Notes: generated by a model not told the origin, from the sequence alone. A stretch of DNA of 37,522 bases from an uncultured Bacteroides sp. (GCA_949296415.1 CASFQC010000018.1:1-37522), one strand, 5' to 3'; shown: positions 25,963 through 36,003, counted from the stretch's first letter. Translations and numbers: made by a program.

Positions 25963-26398
25963 TTGTTATTGCCATAAATAATATAAATATAGGCAAAATC
26001 GTTTTTTGCTGAAGAAAGAGAAAAAACAGCAAAAGCCGTATGGCATTTGTGAAAGACAGTCGGCTTGAATAGCATGGATGTCTATGTGAGATAGCCTGAT
26101 AATGCTTGGTTTATGCCTCCCCGGCTAAACGCAAGTCGATTTGCATAATAGTTTTGTCGTGTTTTATTTTGTGTTTGTGTTGTATAGGCTTTGTCGTGAG
26201 ACAAGGCCTATTCTGGTAATATATTCTGCTAGCATGCCTGTGTAGGTGTTGCCCGATGTGTGTAAGTTCAAGTGTTCCGGAGGGGAAAAGTGACTTTGAA
26301 AACTCTGCCTGTCAGACATCTGTGAGAATTTATCCTGTAATGGTGATAATCTGAAAAAACTTTCGTACTTTTGCACCAAATTGAGTTATAATAAGCTT
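25963..26398. other. Intergenic region between galE and lysS
   Basis: About 435 bp. It holds TTTTGCTG/CAGCAAAA (26004-26011 with 26027-26034), an 8-bp stem that may end the galE mRNA though a T-run is lacking. A 12-bp hairpin closed by a GTGA tetraloop lies at 26184-26211. A possible -7 box TAGTTTTG (26149-26156) precedes that hairpin. The lysS -7 box TACTTTTG is at 26366-26373. No coding sequence is supported. Confidence 0.55.
26366..26373 (+). promoter_or_regulatory. -7 box of lysS
   Basis: TACTTTTG followed by C, 26 bp before the ATG at 26399. It decides the start: an in-frame TTG at 26381 would lie at the predicted +1 of the transcript. Confidence 0.6.
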
Positions 26399-28126
26399 AT
26401 GAACGTATTAGAACTGAGTGAACAGGAAATCATCAGGCGCAACAGCCTGGACGAACTGCGCGCCATGGGTATAGAGCCTTACCCCGCAGCAGAGTATGTG
26501 ACGAATGCTTTTTCTACTGACATAAAAGCCGATTTCAAAGATGATGAAGAACTGCGGCAGGTGTCCGTCGCCGGACGTATCATGAGCCGCCGCGTCATGG
26601 GTAAGGCTTCGTTCATTGAGCTGCAAGATTCTAAAGGACGTATACAAGTGTATATCACTCGGGATGATATATGCCCGGGCGAGAATAAGGATATGTACAA
26701 TGTCGTATTTAAACGGCTGCTTGATTTGGGCGATTTTGTCGGTATTGAGGGCTTTGTGTTCCGTACCCAGACAGGGGAGATAAGCGTACATGCAAAAAAG
26801 CTTACCGTACTGGCCAAAAGTTTGCGCCCCCTGCCTATAGTAAAGTATAAGGATGGGGTAGCTTATGATTCTTTTGACGATCCTGAACTGCGTTACCGTC
26901 AACGTTATGTGGATCTTATCGTGAACGACGGTGTGAAGGACACTTTCTTGAAACGTGCTAAAATCATAAGCACTCTGCGTGCGGCTCTGGATGAAGCCGG
27001 ATATACTGAAGTGGAGACACCCATATTACAACCTATTCCTGGAGGGGCAAGTGCAAGACCCTTTGTCACACACCATAATGCGCTTGACATAGACCTGTAT
27101 TTGCGCATAGCCACGGAATTGTATCTGAAACGGCTTATCGTAGGCGGCTTTGAGGGCGTGTATGAGATAGGAAAGAACTTCCGCAACGAAGGTATGGACA
27201 AGAACCATAATCCGGAATTTACCTGCATGGAGTTGTATGTACAGTATAAGGACTATAACTGGATGATGGAGTTCACAGAACAACTGCTTGAGCGCATTTG
27301 TATTGCTGTGAATGGTTGTCCGGAAGCTGTAATTGACGGGAAAACCATAAGTTTTAAAGCTCCTTATCGCCGTTTGCCCATACTGGATGCAATTAAGGAG
27401 AAAACCGGTTATGACTTAGAAGGTAAAACGGAGGAGGAAATACGTATTATCTGTAAGGAACTGAAAATGGAGATAGATGATACTATGGGTAAGGGTAAGC
27501 TGATAGATGAAATTTTTGGCGAATTCTGTGAAGGAACCTTTATACAGCCTACATTCATTACGGATTATCCTGTGGAAATGAGTCCGCTGACCAAGATGCA
27601 CCGAAGCAAGCCGGGACTCACCGAGCGTTTTGAACTGATGGTGAACGGTAAGGAACTGGCTAATGCATATAGCGAACTGAACGATCCTATAGATCAGGAG
27701 GAACGGTTTAAGGAACAGCTGAAGTTGAGTGAAAAAGGTGACGATGAAGCTATGTTCATAGATCAGGATTTCCTGAAAGCCTTGCAGTATGGAATGCCTC
27801 CCACTTCGGGTATAGGTATAGGTATAGACCGTTTGACAATGCTTATGACCGGGAAACCTTTTATACAAGAAGTGTTACTCTTTCCACAAATGCGACCTGA
27901 AAAGGTAATTCCTAAGGATGCTGCAAGCAAGTATGTTGAAATCGGAGTTCCTGAAGAGTGGGTGCCTCTGATTCAGAAGGCCGGTTATAATCTTGTGGCC
28001 GATATGAAAGAAGTGAACCCGCAGAAGTTCCATATGGATATTTGTGGGGTCAACAAGAAGTATAAATTAGGGCTAGAAAATCCGACGGTAGCCGAAGTGC
28101 AAGCGTGGGTTGAACGAATTAAATGA
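26399..28126 (+). CDS. lysS: Lysyl-tRNA synthetase (class II)
   Basis: The protein is 575 aa. It starts [20 protein letters not shown], has an OB-fold anticodon-binding domain ([20 protein letters not shown]) and then the class II core: motif 2 [16 protein letters not shown] and motif 3 [15 protein letters not shown]. It is about 70 residues longer than E. coli LysS, with a C-terminal extension (from about 515: EVGVPEEW-like segment, [17 protein letters not shown]) that I associate with Bacteroidetes LysS. It charges tRNA-Lys in the cytoplasm. It is followed by gpsA and pgi on the same strand. Confidence 0.97.
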   Translation: MNVLELSEQEIIRRNSLDELRAMGIEPYPAAEYVTNAFSTDIKADFKDDEELRQVSVAGRIMSRRVMGKASFIELQDSKGRIQVYITRDDICPGENKDMYNVVFKRLLDLGDFVGIEGFVFRTQTGEISVHAKKLTVLAKSLRPLPIVKYKDGVAYDSFDDPELRYRQRYVDLIVNDGVKDTFLKRAKIISTLRAALDEAGYTEVETPILQPIPGGASARPFVTHHNALDIDLYLRIATELYLKRLIVGGFEGVYEIGKNFRNEGMDKNHNPEFTCMELYVQYKDYNWMMEFTEQLLERICIAVNGCPEAVIDGKTISFKAPYRRLPILDAIKEKTGYDLEGKTEEEIRIICKELKMEIDDTMGKGKLIDEIFGEFCEGTFIQPTFITDYPVEMSPLTKMHRSKPGLTERFELMVNGKELANAYSELNDPIDQEERFKEQLKLSEKGDDEAMFIDQDFLKALQYGMPPTSGIGIGIDRLTMLMTGKPFIQEVLLFPQMRPEKVIPKDAASKYVEIGVPEEWVPLIQKAGYNLVADMKEVNPQKFHMDICGVNKKYKLGLENPTVAEVQAWVERIK

Positions 28127-28241
28127 AATGGAACATGAAAGAGGAAGAGAGTAAATGAGGAGAAAGGAAGTGCTACATAAAAGACAAGTGGCCTGAATTC
28201 CTTAATCTTCGTTCTTTTCCTTTTTTATTCATTATTGTAAG

Positions 28242-29237
28242 ATGAAACTACCCGGAAAAATAGCCATCATGGGCGGAGGAAGTTGGGCGACTGCCATTGC
28301 CAAAATGGTGTTGGGACAGGCTGAATCTATCAATTGGTATATGCGGCGTGACGACCGCATCGCCGATTTCAAACGGCTTGGTCACAATCCTGCTTACCTT
28401 ACGGGCGTAAAGTTTGACATCAGACGTATAGGCTTCAGCTCTAATATCAATGATGTGGTGAAAGCCTCGGACACACTTATTTTTGTCACTCCTTCGCCAT
28501 ATTTGAAAGCACATCTGAAGAAACTTAAGACTAAGATAAAAGACAAATTTATCATAACCGCCATAAAAGGAATTGTGCCCGATGACAACCTGATAGTTTC
28601 GGACTATTTTACTAAAGAATATGCCGTGCCTACGGAGAATATTGCCGTTCTGGCGGGGCCATGCCATGCCGAGGAAGTGGCTTTGGAGAGATTGTCTTAT
28701 CTTACTGTTGCCTGTCCGGATACGGAAAAGGCAGATGTTTTCGCACATCTTTTGGGCAATACTTATATAAAAACTTCGGTGAGCAATGATGTGGCCGGAA
28801 TAGAATATAGTTCGGTATTGAAGAATGTATATGCCATCGCCGCAGGCATATGTAGTGGATTGAAATATGGTGACAATTTCCAGGCTGTGCTTATGTCCAA
28901 TGCCGTGCAGGAGATGGAACGCTTTCTTCAGACTGTGCATCCATTACATCGCAATGTACAGGAGTCGGCCTATTTAGGCGACTTGTTGGTGACAGGCTAT
29001 TCCAACTTTAGCCGCAACCGTACTTTTGGAACTATGATAGGAAAGGGATATTCAGTGAAGAGTGCCCAGATAGAGATGGAAATGATAGCGGAGGGATATT
29101 ATGGCACAAAGTGTATAAAAGAAATAAACCGTCACTATCACGTCAACATGCCCATAGCGGATGCTATGTACAACATATTGTACGAGCGTATAGCGCCTGC
29201 CATTGAGATAAAACTGCTTACTGATTCTTTCCGCTGA
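28242..29237 (+). CDS. gpsA: Glycerol-3-phosphate dehydrogenase [NAD(P)+]
   Basis: The 331-aa protein has the dinucleotide loop IMGGGSWATAIAKM (glycine-rich, near residue 10), FVTPSPYLKAHLK, AIKGIVPD, VLAGPCHAEEVALE (GPCHAEE in place of the common GPSFAxE) and GIEYSSVLKNVYAIAAGI with the active-site lysine. It reduces dihydroxyacetone phosphate to sn-glycerol-3-phosphate for phospholipid synthesis. It lies 115 bp after lysS, with no TAnnTTTG box in the gap, so co-transcription with lysS is possible. Confidence 0.95.
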   Translation: MKLPGKIAIMGGGSWATAIAKMVLGQAESINWYMRRDDRIADFKRLGHNPAYLTGVKFDIRRIGFSSNINDVVKASDTLIFVTPSPYLKAHLKKLKTKIKDKFIITAIKGIVPDDNLIVSDYFTKEYAVPTENIAVLAGPCHAEEVALERLSYLTVACPDTEKADVFAHLLGNTYIKTSVSNDVAGIEYSSVLKNVYAIAAGICSGLKYGDNFQAVLMSNAVQEMERFLQTVHPLHRNVQESAYLGDLLVTGYSNFSRNRTFGTMIGKGYSVKSAQIEMEMIAEGYYGTKCIKEINRHYHVNMPIADAMYNILYERIAPAIEIKLLTDSFR

Positions 29238-29333
29238 GTGGAAAGAGGGAGGAATATTGGTATTTGAATAAACTGTCCGTATGCAAGTCCTTCCGTTTGT
29301 GAGGGGAGCTATGGATTTAAAAACATGAATATT

Positions 29334-30677
29334 ATGATTAGCTTGAACATTGAAAAAGCATTTGGATTCATTTCCAAAGAAAGTGTATTTGCTTATGAGG
29401 CTCAGGTGAAGAGTGCTCAAGAGGCACTGGAGAGCGGAACAGGTAAAGGTAGCGACTTTTTGGGATGGCTGCATCTGCCTTCGTCCATAACAAAAGAACA
29501 TCTGGACGACTTGAAAGCTACAGCACAGACTCTGCGTGAAAATTGTGAGGTTGTGGTGGTGGCTGGAATAGGTGGGAGCTATCTGGGAGCACGTGCTGTT
29601 ATTGAGGCTTTATCAAACAGTTTTACTTGGCTTCAGGAGAAGAAATCTGCACCTGTCATTCTCTATGCCGGACACAATATAGGTGAAGACTATCTCTATG
29701 AACTTGGCGAATATTTGAAGGGTAAGAAATTCGGTGTGATAAACATCTCTAAGTCGGGAACTACTACTGAGACAGCTCTCGCTTTTCGTTTGCTCCGTGA
29801 GCAATGCGAACGTCAGCGGGGGAAAGAGACTGCACGTAAAGTTATTGTAGCCATAACTGATGCCAAAAAAGGTGCGGCACGTGTGACTGCTGACAAAGAA
29901 GGTTATAAGTCGTTTATCATCCCAGATAACGTAGGCGGTCGCTTCTCTGTATTGACTCCCGTAGGTCTGTTGCCTATTGCTGTAGCCGGATTTGACATAG
30001 ACAAGCTGGTAGCTGGTGCGGTGGAAATGGAAAAAGCTTGTGGAGCAGATGTGCCTTTCGTACAGAATCCGGCCGCTCTTTATGCCGCAGCCCGCAATGA
30101 GCTTTACAAACAGGGTAAGAAAATAGAAATATTAGTGAACTTCAATCCTAAGCTGCATTACGTGAGCGAGTGGTGGAAGCAGTTATATGGTGAATCTGAG
30201 GGTAAGGAACATAAAGGGATATTCCCTGCTTCGGTAGATTTTACCACGGATTTGCATTCCATGGGACAATGGATTCAGGAAGGTGAGCGTAGCATATACG
30301 AGACTGTAATCTCTGTGGAGAAGCCAAATCATAGCCTTGTTGTTCCTTCTGATAGCGAGAATCTGGATGGCTTGAATTTCTTGGCAGGAAAGCATGTGGA
30401 TGAAGTGAACAAAATGGCCGAACTGGGAACCCAATTGGCTCATGTAGATGGTGGAGTGCCTAATATGCGCATTGTGATTCCTGCTTTAGATGAATCTTGT
30501 ATAGGCAATTTGCTTTATTTCTTTGAACGCGCTTGTGGTATAAGTGGCTATATTTTGGGCGTAAATCCTTTCAATCAGCCTGGAGTAGAAGCTTATAAAA
30601 AGAATATGTTTGCTTTGCTTGATAAACCCGGATATGAAGAGGAGTCTAAAGCTATAAGGGCGAGACTGAATGAATAA
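29334..30677 (+). CDS. pgi: Glucose-6-phosphate isomerase
   Basis: The protein is 447 aa from the ATG at 29334 ([12 protein letters not shown]); an ATG three codons earlier at 29325 is possible. Family blocks include [40 protein letters not shown] (phosphate site), [16 protein letters not shown] and [27 protein letters not shown] with the catalytic region. It is the short bacterial form of about 450 aa. It interconverts glucose-6-phosphate and fructose-6-phosphate in glycolysis and cell-wall sugar supply. It ends 33 bp before a strong terminator that probably closes the lysS-gpsA-pgi run. Confidence 0.96.
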   Translation: MISLNIEKAFGFISKESVFAYEAQVKSAQEALESGTGKGSDFLGWLHLPSSITKEHLDDLKATAQTLRENCEVVVVAGIGGSYLGARAVIEALSNSFTWLQEKKSAPVILYAGHNIGEDYLYELGEYLKGKKFGVINISKSGTTTETALAFRLLREQCERQRGKETARKVIVAITDAKKGAARVTADKEGYKSFIIPDNVGGRFSVLTPVGLLPIAVAGFDIDKLVAGAVEMEKACGADVPFVQNPAALYAAARNELYKQGKKIEILVNFNPKLHYVSEWWKQLYGESEGKEHKGIFPASVDFTTDLHSMGQWIQEGERSIYETVISVEKPNHSLVVPSDSENLDGLNFLAGKHVDEVNKMAELGTQLAHVDGGVPNMRIVIPALDESCIGNLLYFFERACGISGYILGVNPFNQPGVEAYKKNMFALLDKPGYEEESKAIRARLNE

Positions 30678-30710
30678 TTCCAGAGATGGAGAAATTCAAT
30701 TAAAAATAAA

Positions 30711-30755
30711 AGAAGGCAACAGTAGCTGTGGAGCTAGCCGTTGCCTTCTTTCTAA
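30711..30755 (+). terminator. Terminator after pgi
   Basis: AGAAGGCAAC (30711-30720) pairs with GTTGCCTTCT (30740-30749), with an inner AGCT stem, and runs into TTCTAAT. An A-rich stretch precedes it, so it may work in both directions. Confidence 0.8.
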
Positions 30756-30855
30756 TATCTTTCCTTTTTAGTATCTGTCCGGATTTTGCCTGACATGGTT
30801 TGGATAGTTTGAAAAGAACAAATTGGACAGATTCCACAGTAGTTGATACACAATT

Positions 30856-31599
30856 ATGGTTAAAGATTCAATTCTCTCTTATCTTCGTCGTCATGCTTGT
30901 CACCACATTGGCTTGAAGGCAGTACTATTTGATATGGATGGCGTGCTGTTCAATTCCATGCACTATCACGCTCAGGCATGGGTCACTGTCATGCGGAGTC
31001 ATGGATTTGACTTTACACCTGAAGAGGCTTATATGCACGAAGGACGTACAGGTATGTCTACTATCAATTTGATATATCGCCGACAGTATGGTTGCGATGC
31101 ACCTGCAGGTCTTGTAGACAGCCTTTATGAGGAAAAATGCGCAGTCTTCGCGTCTTTTCCTGAACCTGAACCTATGCCAGGAGCTTTACAACTGTTGCAA
31201 CAGTTGAAAGCCGGAGGAATACAGCCTGTTTTAGTTACAGGTTCAGGACAGCATTCCTTGTTTCGCCGATTGGACCATTTTTTCCCTGGTATGTTTTCCC
31301 GTCCTTATATGGTTACTGCTTATGATGTGAAGCAAGGCAAACCTAATCCTGAACCTTATCTTATGGGATTAACCAAAGCTGATGTCCAACCGTGGGAAGC
31401 TATGGTAGTGGAAAATGCTCCTCTTGGTGTGCAGGCAGGTGTGGCGGCAGGAATATTTACGGTAGCTGTCAATACGGGACCTTTACCAGATAAGGTATTG
31501 CTTGAATCGGGTGCCGACTTGCTTTTTTCTTCTATGCAAGATCTGTGTGACAGATGGCAAGATTTGCATCAGATGTTTTCTTCTATAACGATAGTATAA
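30856..31599 (+). CDS. HAD-superfamily phosphatase (beta-phosphoglucomutase-like)
   Basis: The protein is 247 aa. The N-terminal AVLFDMDGVLFNS gives D26 (nucleophile) and D28 (acid). A helical cap domain follows (residues 38-100), then PVLVTGSGQHSLF (motif II), KQGKPNPEPYL with the motif III lysine, and VVENAPLGVQAGVAAG (motif IV; E and N in place of the usual ED). It is a subfamily I HAD enzyme with a beta-PGM-type cap, acting on a sugar phosphate or related phosphoester in the cytoplasm. Its place after pgi suggests sugar-phosphate metabolism, but a terminator separates the two genes. Confidence 0.85.
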   Translation: MVKDSILSYLRRHACHHIGLKAVLFDMDGVLFNSMHYHAQAWVTVMRSHGFDFTPEEAYMHEGRTGMSTINLIYRRQYGCDAPAGLVDSLYEEKCAVFASFPEPEPMPGALQLLQQLKAGGIQPVLVTGSGQHSLFRRLDHFFPGMFSRPYMVTAYDVKQGKPNPEPYLMGLTKADVQPWEAMVVENAPLGVQAGVAAGIFTVAVNTGPLPDKVLLESGADLLFSSMQDLCDRWQDLHQMFSSITIV

Positions 31600-31717
31600 T
31601 AAAAAGATTGTTGGATAAAGAAGGTTAAAAGCATTGATATTTGTGACAAGATATTGCTGTTTCAGAAGAGGTGTGCTTGCCGGTTCACACGTTTTTCTCT
31701 AATAATATATAAGACAT

Positions 31718-34045
31718 ATGTCTGATTTTTTGCAAGAATTGAATGAAAGCCAACGTGCTGCCGTACTTTATAATGACGGACCGGCATTGGTCATAGCAGG
31801 TGCAGGATCGGGAAAGACCCGCGTGCTGACTTACAAAATCGCTTATTTGCTGGAACAAGGATATCAGCCGTGGAGCATACTGGCTCTTACATTCACAAAT
31901 AAGGCTGCCAGAGAGATGAAGGAGCGCATAGCCCGGCAGGTGGGGCAGGAGAGAGCCAGACAATTGTGGATGGGCACTTTCCACTCCCTATTTCTGCGCA
32001 TACTGAGGACGGAAGCGAAACGCATGGGATATGCTTCATCTTTTACTATCTATGATGCTGCGGATAGTAAAAGCCTTATGCGGGCCATCATTAAGGAAAT
32101 GGGACTTGACGATAAGGTCTATAAACTGGGATATATACAGAACCGCATATCCAATGCTAAGAACCACTTGGTGACTTGTCAGGGGTATATGGGCAGTAAG
32201 GAACTCTATGAAAACGATAAGGCCTTACGTATGCCCGCTTTGCGTGACATATACAACCGTTATACCGGACGATGCAGACAGGCTGATGCCATGGATTTTG
32301 ATGATTTGTTGCTGAATACCTACCTTCTGTTCAAGGATTATCCCGAAGTGCTGGAACATTACCGTGACCAGTTCCGGTATGTGCTGGTAGATGAATATCA
32401 AGATACGAACTACGCCCAACACAATATCGTATTGCAACTTGCGGGAGAGCACCATCATGTATGTGTGGTGGGTGATGACGCGCAAAGCATCTATTCTTTC
32501 CGAGGGGCAGACATTGACAACATATTGTATTTCACGAAAGTATTTCCCTCAACCAAAGTGTTCAAACTGGAAGAAAACTACCGTTCTACCCAGACTATAG
32601 TAAGTGCGGCCAACAGTCTTATTGCCAAGAATGAAAGGAGAATACCTAAGAAGGTTTTCTCTAACAAAGAGAAGGGGGATGCTATAGAAGTGTTGCAGGC
32701 CTATAGCGATGCAGAGGAAGGAGCTATTGTAGCCAATAAAATAAGAGAACTGAGGCGGACGGAACACTTGCTTTATGCGGATTTTGCCATATTGTATCGC
32801 ACGAATGCGCAGAGCCGCATCTTTGAGGAAACTTTGCGCAAGCAAGGTGTGCCTTACCGTATATATGGGGGGCTGTCTTTCTACCAACGCAAGGAAGTGA
32901 AAGATCTCATAGCCTATTTCCGTCTGGTGGTGAATCCTAACGACGAGGAGGCTTTCAAGCGGATAATAAACTATCCTGCCAGGGGAATAGGTGATACTAC
33001 GTTGGGCAAAATAGTGGATGCGGCAACCCGGAGTCAGGTGAGCTTGTGGACAGTGCTATGTGCTCCTGAAGTTTACGGACTGTCTGTGTCCGGAGGTGTG
33101 GTCAGGCGGTTGATGGATTTCCGGAAGCTGATGGAAAGCTTTATGGCACAGTTGGCGGAGAAGAATGCTTATGAACTGGGATTGGAAATCTTATGTCGTT
33201 CGGGTATGATTGCAGAGATAAACCGGGATAATTCGCCTGAGAATCTGAGCCGGAAAGAAAATGTGGAGGAACTGATGAATGGCATGAAGGATTTTTGTAC
33301 CCAACGCTTGGAAGAAGGCAGCGGACATGTAATGCTGAGTGATTATTTGTCTGAAGTGGCTTTACTTACAGACCAGGATGCTGATTCCGATTCTGGAGAC
33401 GATAAGGTGACGCTTATGACTGTGCATTCGGCTAAAGGACTGGAGTTTACTGCCGTATTCGTGGTCGGCATGGAAGAGAATCTTTTCCCGAGTAGTATGA
33501 CCGGTGACTCCCACCGTGCTTTGGAGGAGGAACGCCGCTTGTTTTATGTGGCCATAACCCGTGCTGAAAAACATTGTTTCCTGAGTTATGCCAAGTCACG
33601 TATGCGTTATGGAAAGACGGAATTCAGCTCACCCAGCCGTTTTCTGCGCGATATAGACACCCGCTATTTGCTTTTGCCACAAGATATTATTATGGGGCGT
33701 AAGATAAGCCAGCGTGCGGATTTATTTCGTGAAGATATGGAAATCGGTATCGGTCGGGATAAGGTCGGCAGCGGATTTCTCTCGTCCGGTGCGGGACGTC
33801 CGGCATTCTCTTCCAAATCCCTTCAACGCTTGGAAGAGGTCGTTTCCGCTTCCGATTCCAAAATCGGGGACAGTAGGGTGCCGGAGCTGAATGTCGGCCA
33901 ACTTATTGAGCATGAACGTTTCGGCATAGGTGAAGTGCTTCGTGTGGACGGCGAAGGCGACAACAAGAAAGCTGCCATTCGCTTCAGGAATGCGGGTGAG
34001 AAGCAGTTGCTGTTGCGTTTTGCACGTTTCAAAGTGCTCTCCTGA
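31718..34045 (+). CDS. ATP-dependent DNA helicase, PcrA/UvrD type
   Basis: The protein is 775 aa. Superfamily 1A motifs are intact: LNESQRAAV (Q motif), Walker A AGAGSGKTRV (K33), LALTFTNKAAREMKER, MGTFHSLFLRIL, YVLVDEYQDTN (Walker B), VVGDDAQSIYSFRGAD, LEENYRST, VTLMTVHSAKGLEF and ALEEERRLFYVAITRAE. The last 70 residues (LNVGQLIEHERFGIGEVLRV) form the Tudor-like C-terminal domain that in PcrA and UvrD binds RNA polymerase or UvrB. It unwinds DNA 3'-5' in excision repair and replication restart. The following gene, nspC, starts 46 bp downstream. Confidence 0.95.
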   Translation: MSDFLQELNESQRAAVLYNDGPALVIAGAGSGKTRVLTYKIAYLLEQGYQPWSILALTFTNKAAREMKERIARQVGQERARQLWMGTFHSLFLRILRTEAKRMGYASSFTIYDAADSKSLMRAIIKEMGLDDKVYKLGYIQNRISNAKNHLVTCQGYMGSKELYENDKALRMPALRDIYNRYTGRCRQADAMDFDDLLLNTYLLFKDYPEVLEHYRDQFRYVLVDEYQDTNYAQHNIVLQLAGEHHHVCVVGDDAQSIYSFRGADIDNILYFTKVFPSTKVFKLEENYRSTQTIVSAANSLIAKNERRIPKKVFSNKEKGDAIEVLQAYSDAEEGAIVANKIRELRRTEHLLYADFAILYRTNAQSRIFEETLRKQGVPYRIYGGLSFYQRKEVKDLIAYFRLVVNPNDEEAFKRIINYPARGIGDTTLGKIVDAATRSQVSLWTVLCAPEVYGLSVSGGVVRRLMDFRKLMESFMAQLAEKNAYELGLEILCRSGMIAEINRDNSPENLSRKENVEELMNGMKDFCTQRLEEGSGHVMLSDYLSEVALLTDQDADSDSGDDKVTLMTVHSAKGLEFTAVFVVGMEENLFPSSMTGDSHRALEEERRLFYVAITRAEKHCFLSYAKSRMRYGKTEFSSPSRFLRDIDTRYLLLPQDIIMGRKISQRADLFREDMEIGIGRDKVGSGFLSSGAGRPAFSSKSLQRLEEVVSASDSKIGDSRVPELNVGQLIEHERFGIGEVLRVDGEGDNKKAAIRFRNAGEKQLLLRFARFKVLS

Positions 34046-34091
34046 CAGATAAACGAATTCATATATTGACATTATATTACATTATTATAAT

Positions 34092-35225
34092 ATGGTAGAC
34101 TATTCTCAATTTCCTTCTCCTTGTTACGTGGTAGAAGAATCTTTGTTGCGGCGTAATCTTTCACTGATAAAACAGGTGTCCGAACGTGCCGGCGTGGAAA
34201 TTATTCTAGCTTTCAAAGCTTTCGCGCTATGGCGCACCTTCCCTATATTCAGAGAGTATATTGCACATTCCACAGCTAGCTCTCCTTATGAGGCTCGTCT
34301 GGCTTTGGAAAAGTTTGGCAATAAGGCTCACGCTTATTCTCCCGCTTATACGGAGCTTGATTTTCCGGAATTCATACGTTGCTGTAGTCATATTACCTTC
34401 AATTCCTTAAACCAATTCCAACGGTTCTATCCTCAGGCGCAGGAGCATGGTATATCGTGCGGTATACGCATTAATCCTGAATATTCGGAAGTTTCTACCG
34501 AACTTTATAATCCTTGTGCTCCGGGCACACGTTTTGGAGTGATGGCGGAGCAGATGCCCGATGAGTTGCCACAAGGCATAGAAGGCTTTCATTGCCATTG
34601 CCATTGTGAATCGTCCTCTTATGAACTGGAACGGTCGTTGGCACGCGTAGAGGAAAAGTTCTCCCGATGGTTTCCACAACTTAAATGGCTGAATTTGGGC
34701 GGAGGGCATTTGATGACTCGTAAGGATTATGATGTGGAACATCTCATCCGGTTGTTGAAAGGATTTAAGTCCAGGTATCCGGGACTACATGTCATACTTG
34801 AACCCGGGTCTGCGTTCGCCTGGCAGACCGGTGTGCTTTCTTCTAAGGTGGTTGATGTGGTGGAGAACCGTGGCATACGCACCGCTATACTTAATGTGAG
34901 CTTTACTTGTCACATGCCCGATTGCCTTGAGATGCCTTACCAACCTGAAGTGCGCGGGGCACGTAAGGGTAGTGATGGTCCGTACATTTATCGGCTTGGT
35001 GGGAACTCGTGCCTTAGTGGCGACTATATGGGATATTGGAGTTTCGATCATGAGTTGGTAATAGGCGAACGCATCTTGTTTGAAGATATGATACATTATA
35101 CCACAGTAAAGACCACCATGTTCAATGGCATATCCCATCCGGCACTTGCCCTGTGGTCTACACAGCAGAAGGCGATATTGCTCAGGGATTTTTCTTATGA
35201 AGACTATCGGGACCGAATGTCTTGA
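34092..35225 (+). CDS. nspC: Carboxynorspermidine/carboxyspermidine decarboxylase
   Basis: The protein is 377 aa, a fold III PLP enzyme of the alanine racemase/DapDC type. The PLP lysine is K42 in ILAFKAFALW. GFHCHCHCESSSYE, WLNLGGGHLMTRKDY and ILEPGSAFAWQTG bind the phosphate and substrate. The C-terminal GGNSCLSGDYMGYW supplies the active-site cysteine from the partner subunit. It forms spermidine or norspermidine from the carboxylated precursor in the alternative polyamine pathway used in many gut Bacteroidetes. The partner dehydrogenase is not in the window. Confidence 0.95.
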   Translation: MVDYSQFPSPCYVVEESLLRRNLSLIKQVSERAGVEIILAFKAFALWRTFPIFREYIAHSTASSPYEARLALEKFGNKAHAYSPAYTELDFPEFIRCCSHITFNSLNQFQRFYPQAQEHGISCGIRINPEYSEVSTELYNPCAPGTRFGVMAEQMPDELPQGIEGFHCHCHCESSSYELERSLARVEEKFSRWFPQLKWLNLGGGHLMTRKDYDVEHLIRLLKGFKSRYPGLHVILEPGSAFAWQTGVLSSKVVDVVENRGIRTAILNVSFTCHMPDCLEMPYQPEVRGARKGSDGPYIYRLGGNSCLSGDYMGYWSFDHELVIGERILFEDMIHYTTVKTTMFNGISHPALALWSTQQKAILLRDFSYEDYRDRMS

Positions 35226-35293
35226 TTGTAAGGGTATTGCTTTGCGTGCGAAAGTAAAGTTTCATATTTATGTAGAAAAAAAACTTCCGAATG

Positions 35294-35324
35294 TTTGCTG
35301 GTTTATAGAAAATATCTACCTTTG
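35294..35324 (+). promoter_or_regulatory. Full Bacteroidetes promoter of the tRNA array
   Basis: TTTG (35294-35297), 19 bp, then TACCTTTG (35317-35324) and C. Both the -33 and -7 elements match consensus at the canonical spacing. The first tRNA starts 12 bp downstream of the -7 box. This is the best promoter in the window. Confidence 0.85.
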
Positions 35325-35335
35325 CAACCGCAATC

Positions 35336-35408
35336 GCGGAAATAGCTCAGTTGGTAGAGCACAACCTTGCCAAGGTTGGGGGCGCGAGTTCGAGTCTCGT
35401 TTTCCGCT
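35336..35408 (+). tRNA. tRNA-Gly (anticodon GCC), copy 1
   Basis: A 73-nt cloverleaf, GCGGAAA...TTTCCGC plus T. The anticodon arm CAACC-TTGCCAA-GGTTG reads GCC. In the variable loop it has G at 35382 where the other two copies have T (GGGGC instead of GGGTC). CCA is not encoded. Confidence 0.95.
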
Positions 35409-35431
35409 CTTGACGATTGTATGACCTTTTT

Positions 35432-35513
35432 GCCCAGGTGGCGGAATTGGTAGACGCGCACGTTTCAGGTGCGTGTGCCGCAAGGCGTGCAGGTTCGAGT
35501 CCTGTTCTGGGCA
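35432..35513 (+). tRNA. tRNA-Leu (anticodon CAG), copy 1
   Basis: An 82-nt class II tRNA. Acceptor GCCCAGG pairs with TCTGGGC plus discriminator A. The D-arm is GCGGAATTGGTAGACGC. The anticodon loop TTCAGGT gives CAG. The long variable arm is TGTGCCGCAAGGCGT. CCA is not encoded. Confidence 0.95.
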
Positions 35514-35551
35514 CAAGGAATACAGTTAAGTTCATTGACAAGGTGATAAAT

Positions 35552-35635
35552 GGAGAGATGGCGGAATTGGTAGACGCGCTACTTTGAGGGGGTAGTGACA
35601 ATTATGTCGTGGGAGTTCGAGTCTCCTTCTCTTCA
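35552..35635 (+). tRNA. tRNA-Leu (anticodon GAG)
   Basis: An 84-nt class II tRNA. Acceptor GGAGAGA pairs with TCTCTTC plus A. The anticodon loop TTGAGGG gives GAG. The variable arm is TGACAATTATGTCG. It reads CTC and CTT leucine codons. Confidence 0.95.
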
Positions 35636-35649
35636 CAGGTCATCGGATT

Positions 35650-35722
35650 GCGGAAATAGCTCAGTTGGTAGAGCACAACCTTGCCAAGGTTGGGGTCGCG
35701 AGTTCGAGTCTCGTTTTCCGCT
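35650..35722 (+). tRNA. tRNA-Gly (anticodon GCC), copy 2
   Basis: Identical to copy 1 except for T in the variable loop (GGGTC). 73 nt, anticodon GCC, no encoded CCA. Confidence 0.95.
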
Positions 35723-35765
35723 CTCTCTTTCATAGTATCAAATTTGAACGTGATGACTTGTTAAT

Positions 35766-35847
35766 GCCCAAGTGGCGGAATTGGTAGACGCGCACGTTTC
35801 AGGTGCGTGTGCCGCGAGGCGTGCAGGTTCGAGTCCTGTTTTGGGCA
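35766..35847 (+). tRNA. tRNA-Leu (anticodon CAG), copy 2
   Basis: 82 nt. It differs from copy 1 by compensating acceptor changes (GCCCAAG with TTTGGGC) and one base in the variable arm (GCGAGGC instead of GCAAGGC). Anticodon CAG. Confidence 0.95.
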
Positions 35848-35879
35848 CTACACCCTTTGTGAAAAGGGTAGTCATCAAT

Positions 35880-35952
35880 GCGGAAATAGCTCAGTTGGTA
35901 GAGCACAACCTTGCCAAGGTTGGGGTCGCGAGTTCAAGTCTCGTTTTCCGCT
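35880..35952 (+). tRNA. tRNA-Gly (anticodon GCC), copy 3
   Basis: 73 nt, as copy 2 but with TTCAAGT in the T-loop instead of TTCGAGT, which still fits the TTCRANT pattern. Anticodon GCC. Confidence 0.95.
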
Positions 35953-35968
35953 CTATACATGACTGTAT

Positions 35969-36003
35969 AATCCGGCTTTATATAAAAGTCGGATTTTTTT
36001 ATT
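35969..36003 (+). terminator. Terminator of the tRNA array
   Basis: AATCCGGCTTT, loop, AAAGTCGGATT forms an 11-bp stem with one G-T pair, followed by seven T and then ATTTT. It lies 17 bp after the last tRNA. Confidence 0.9.
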
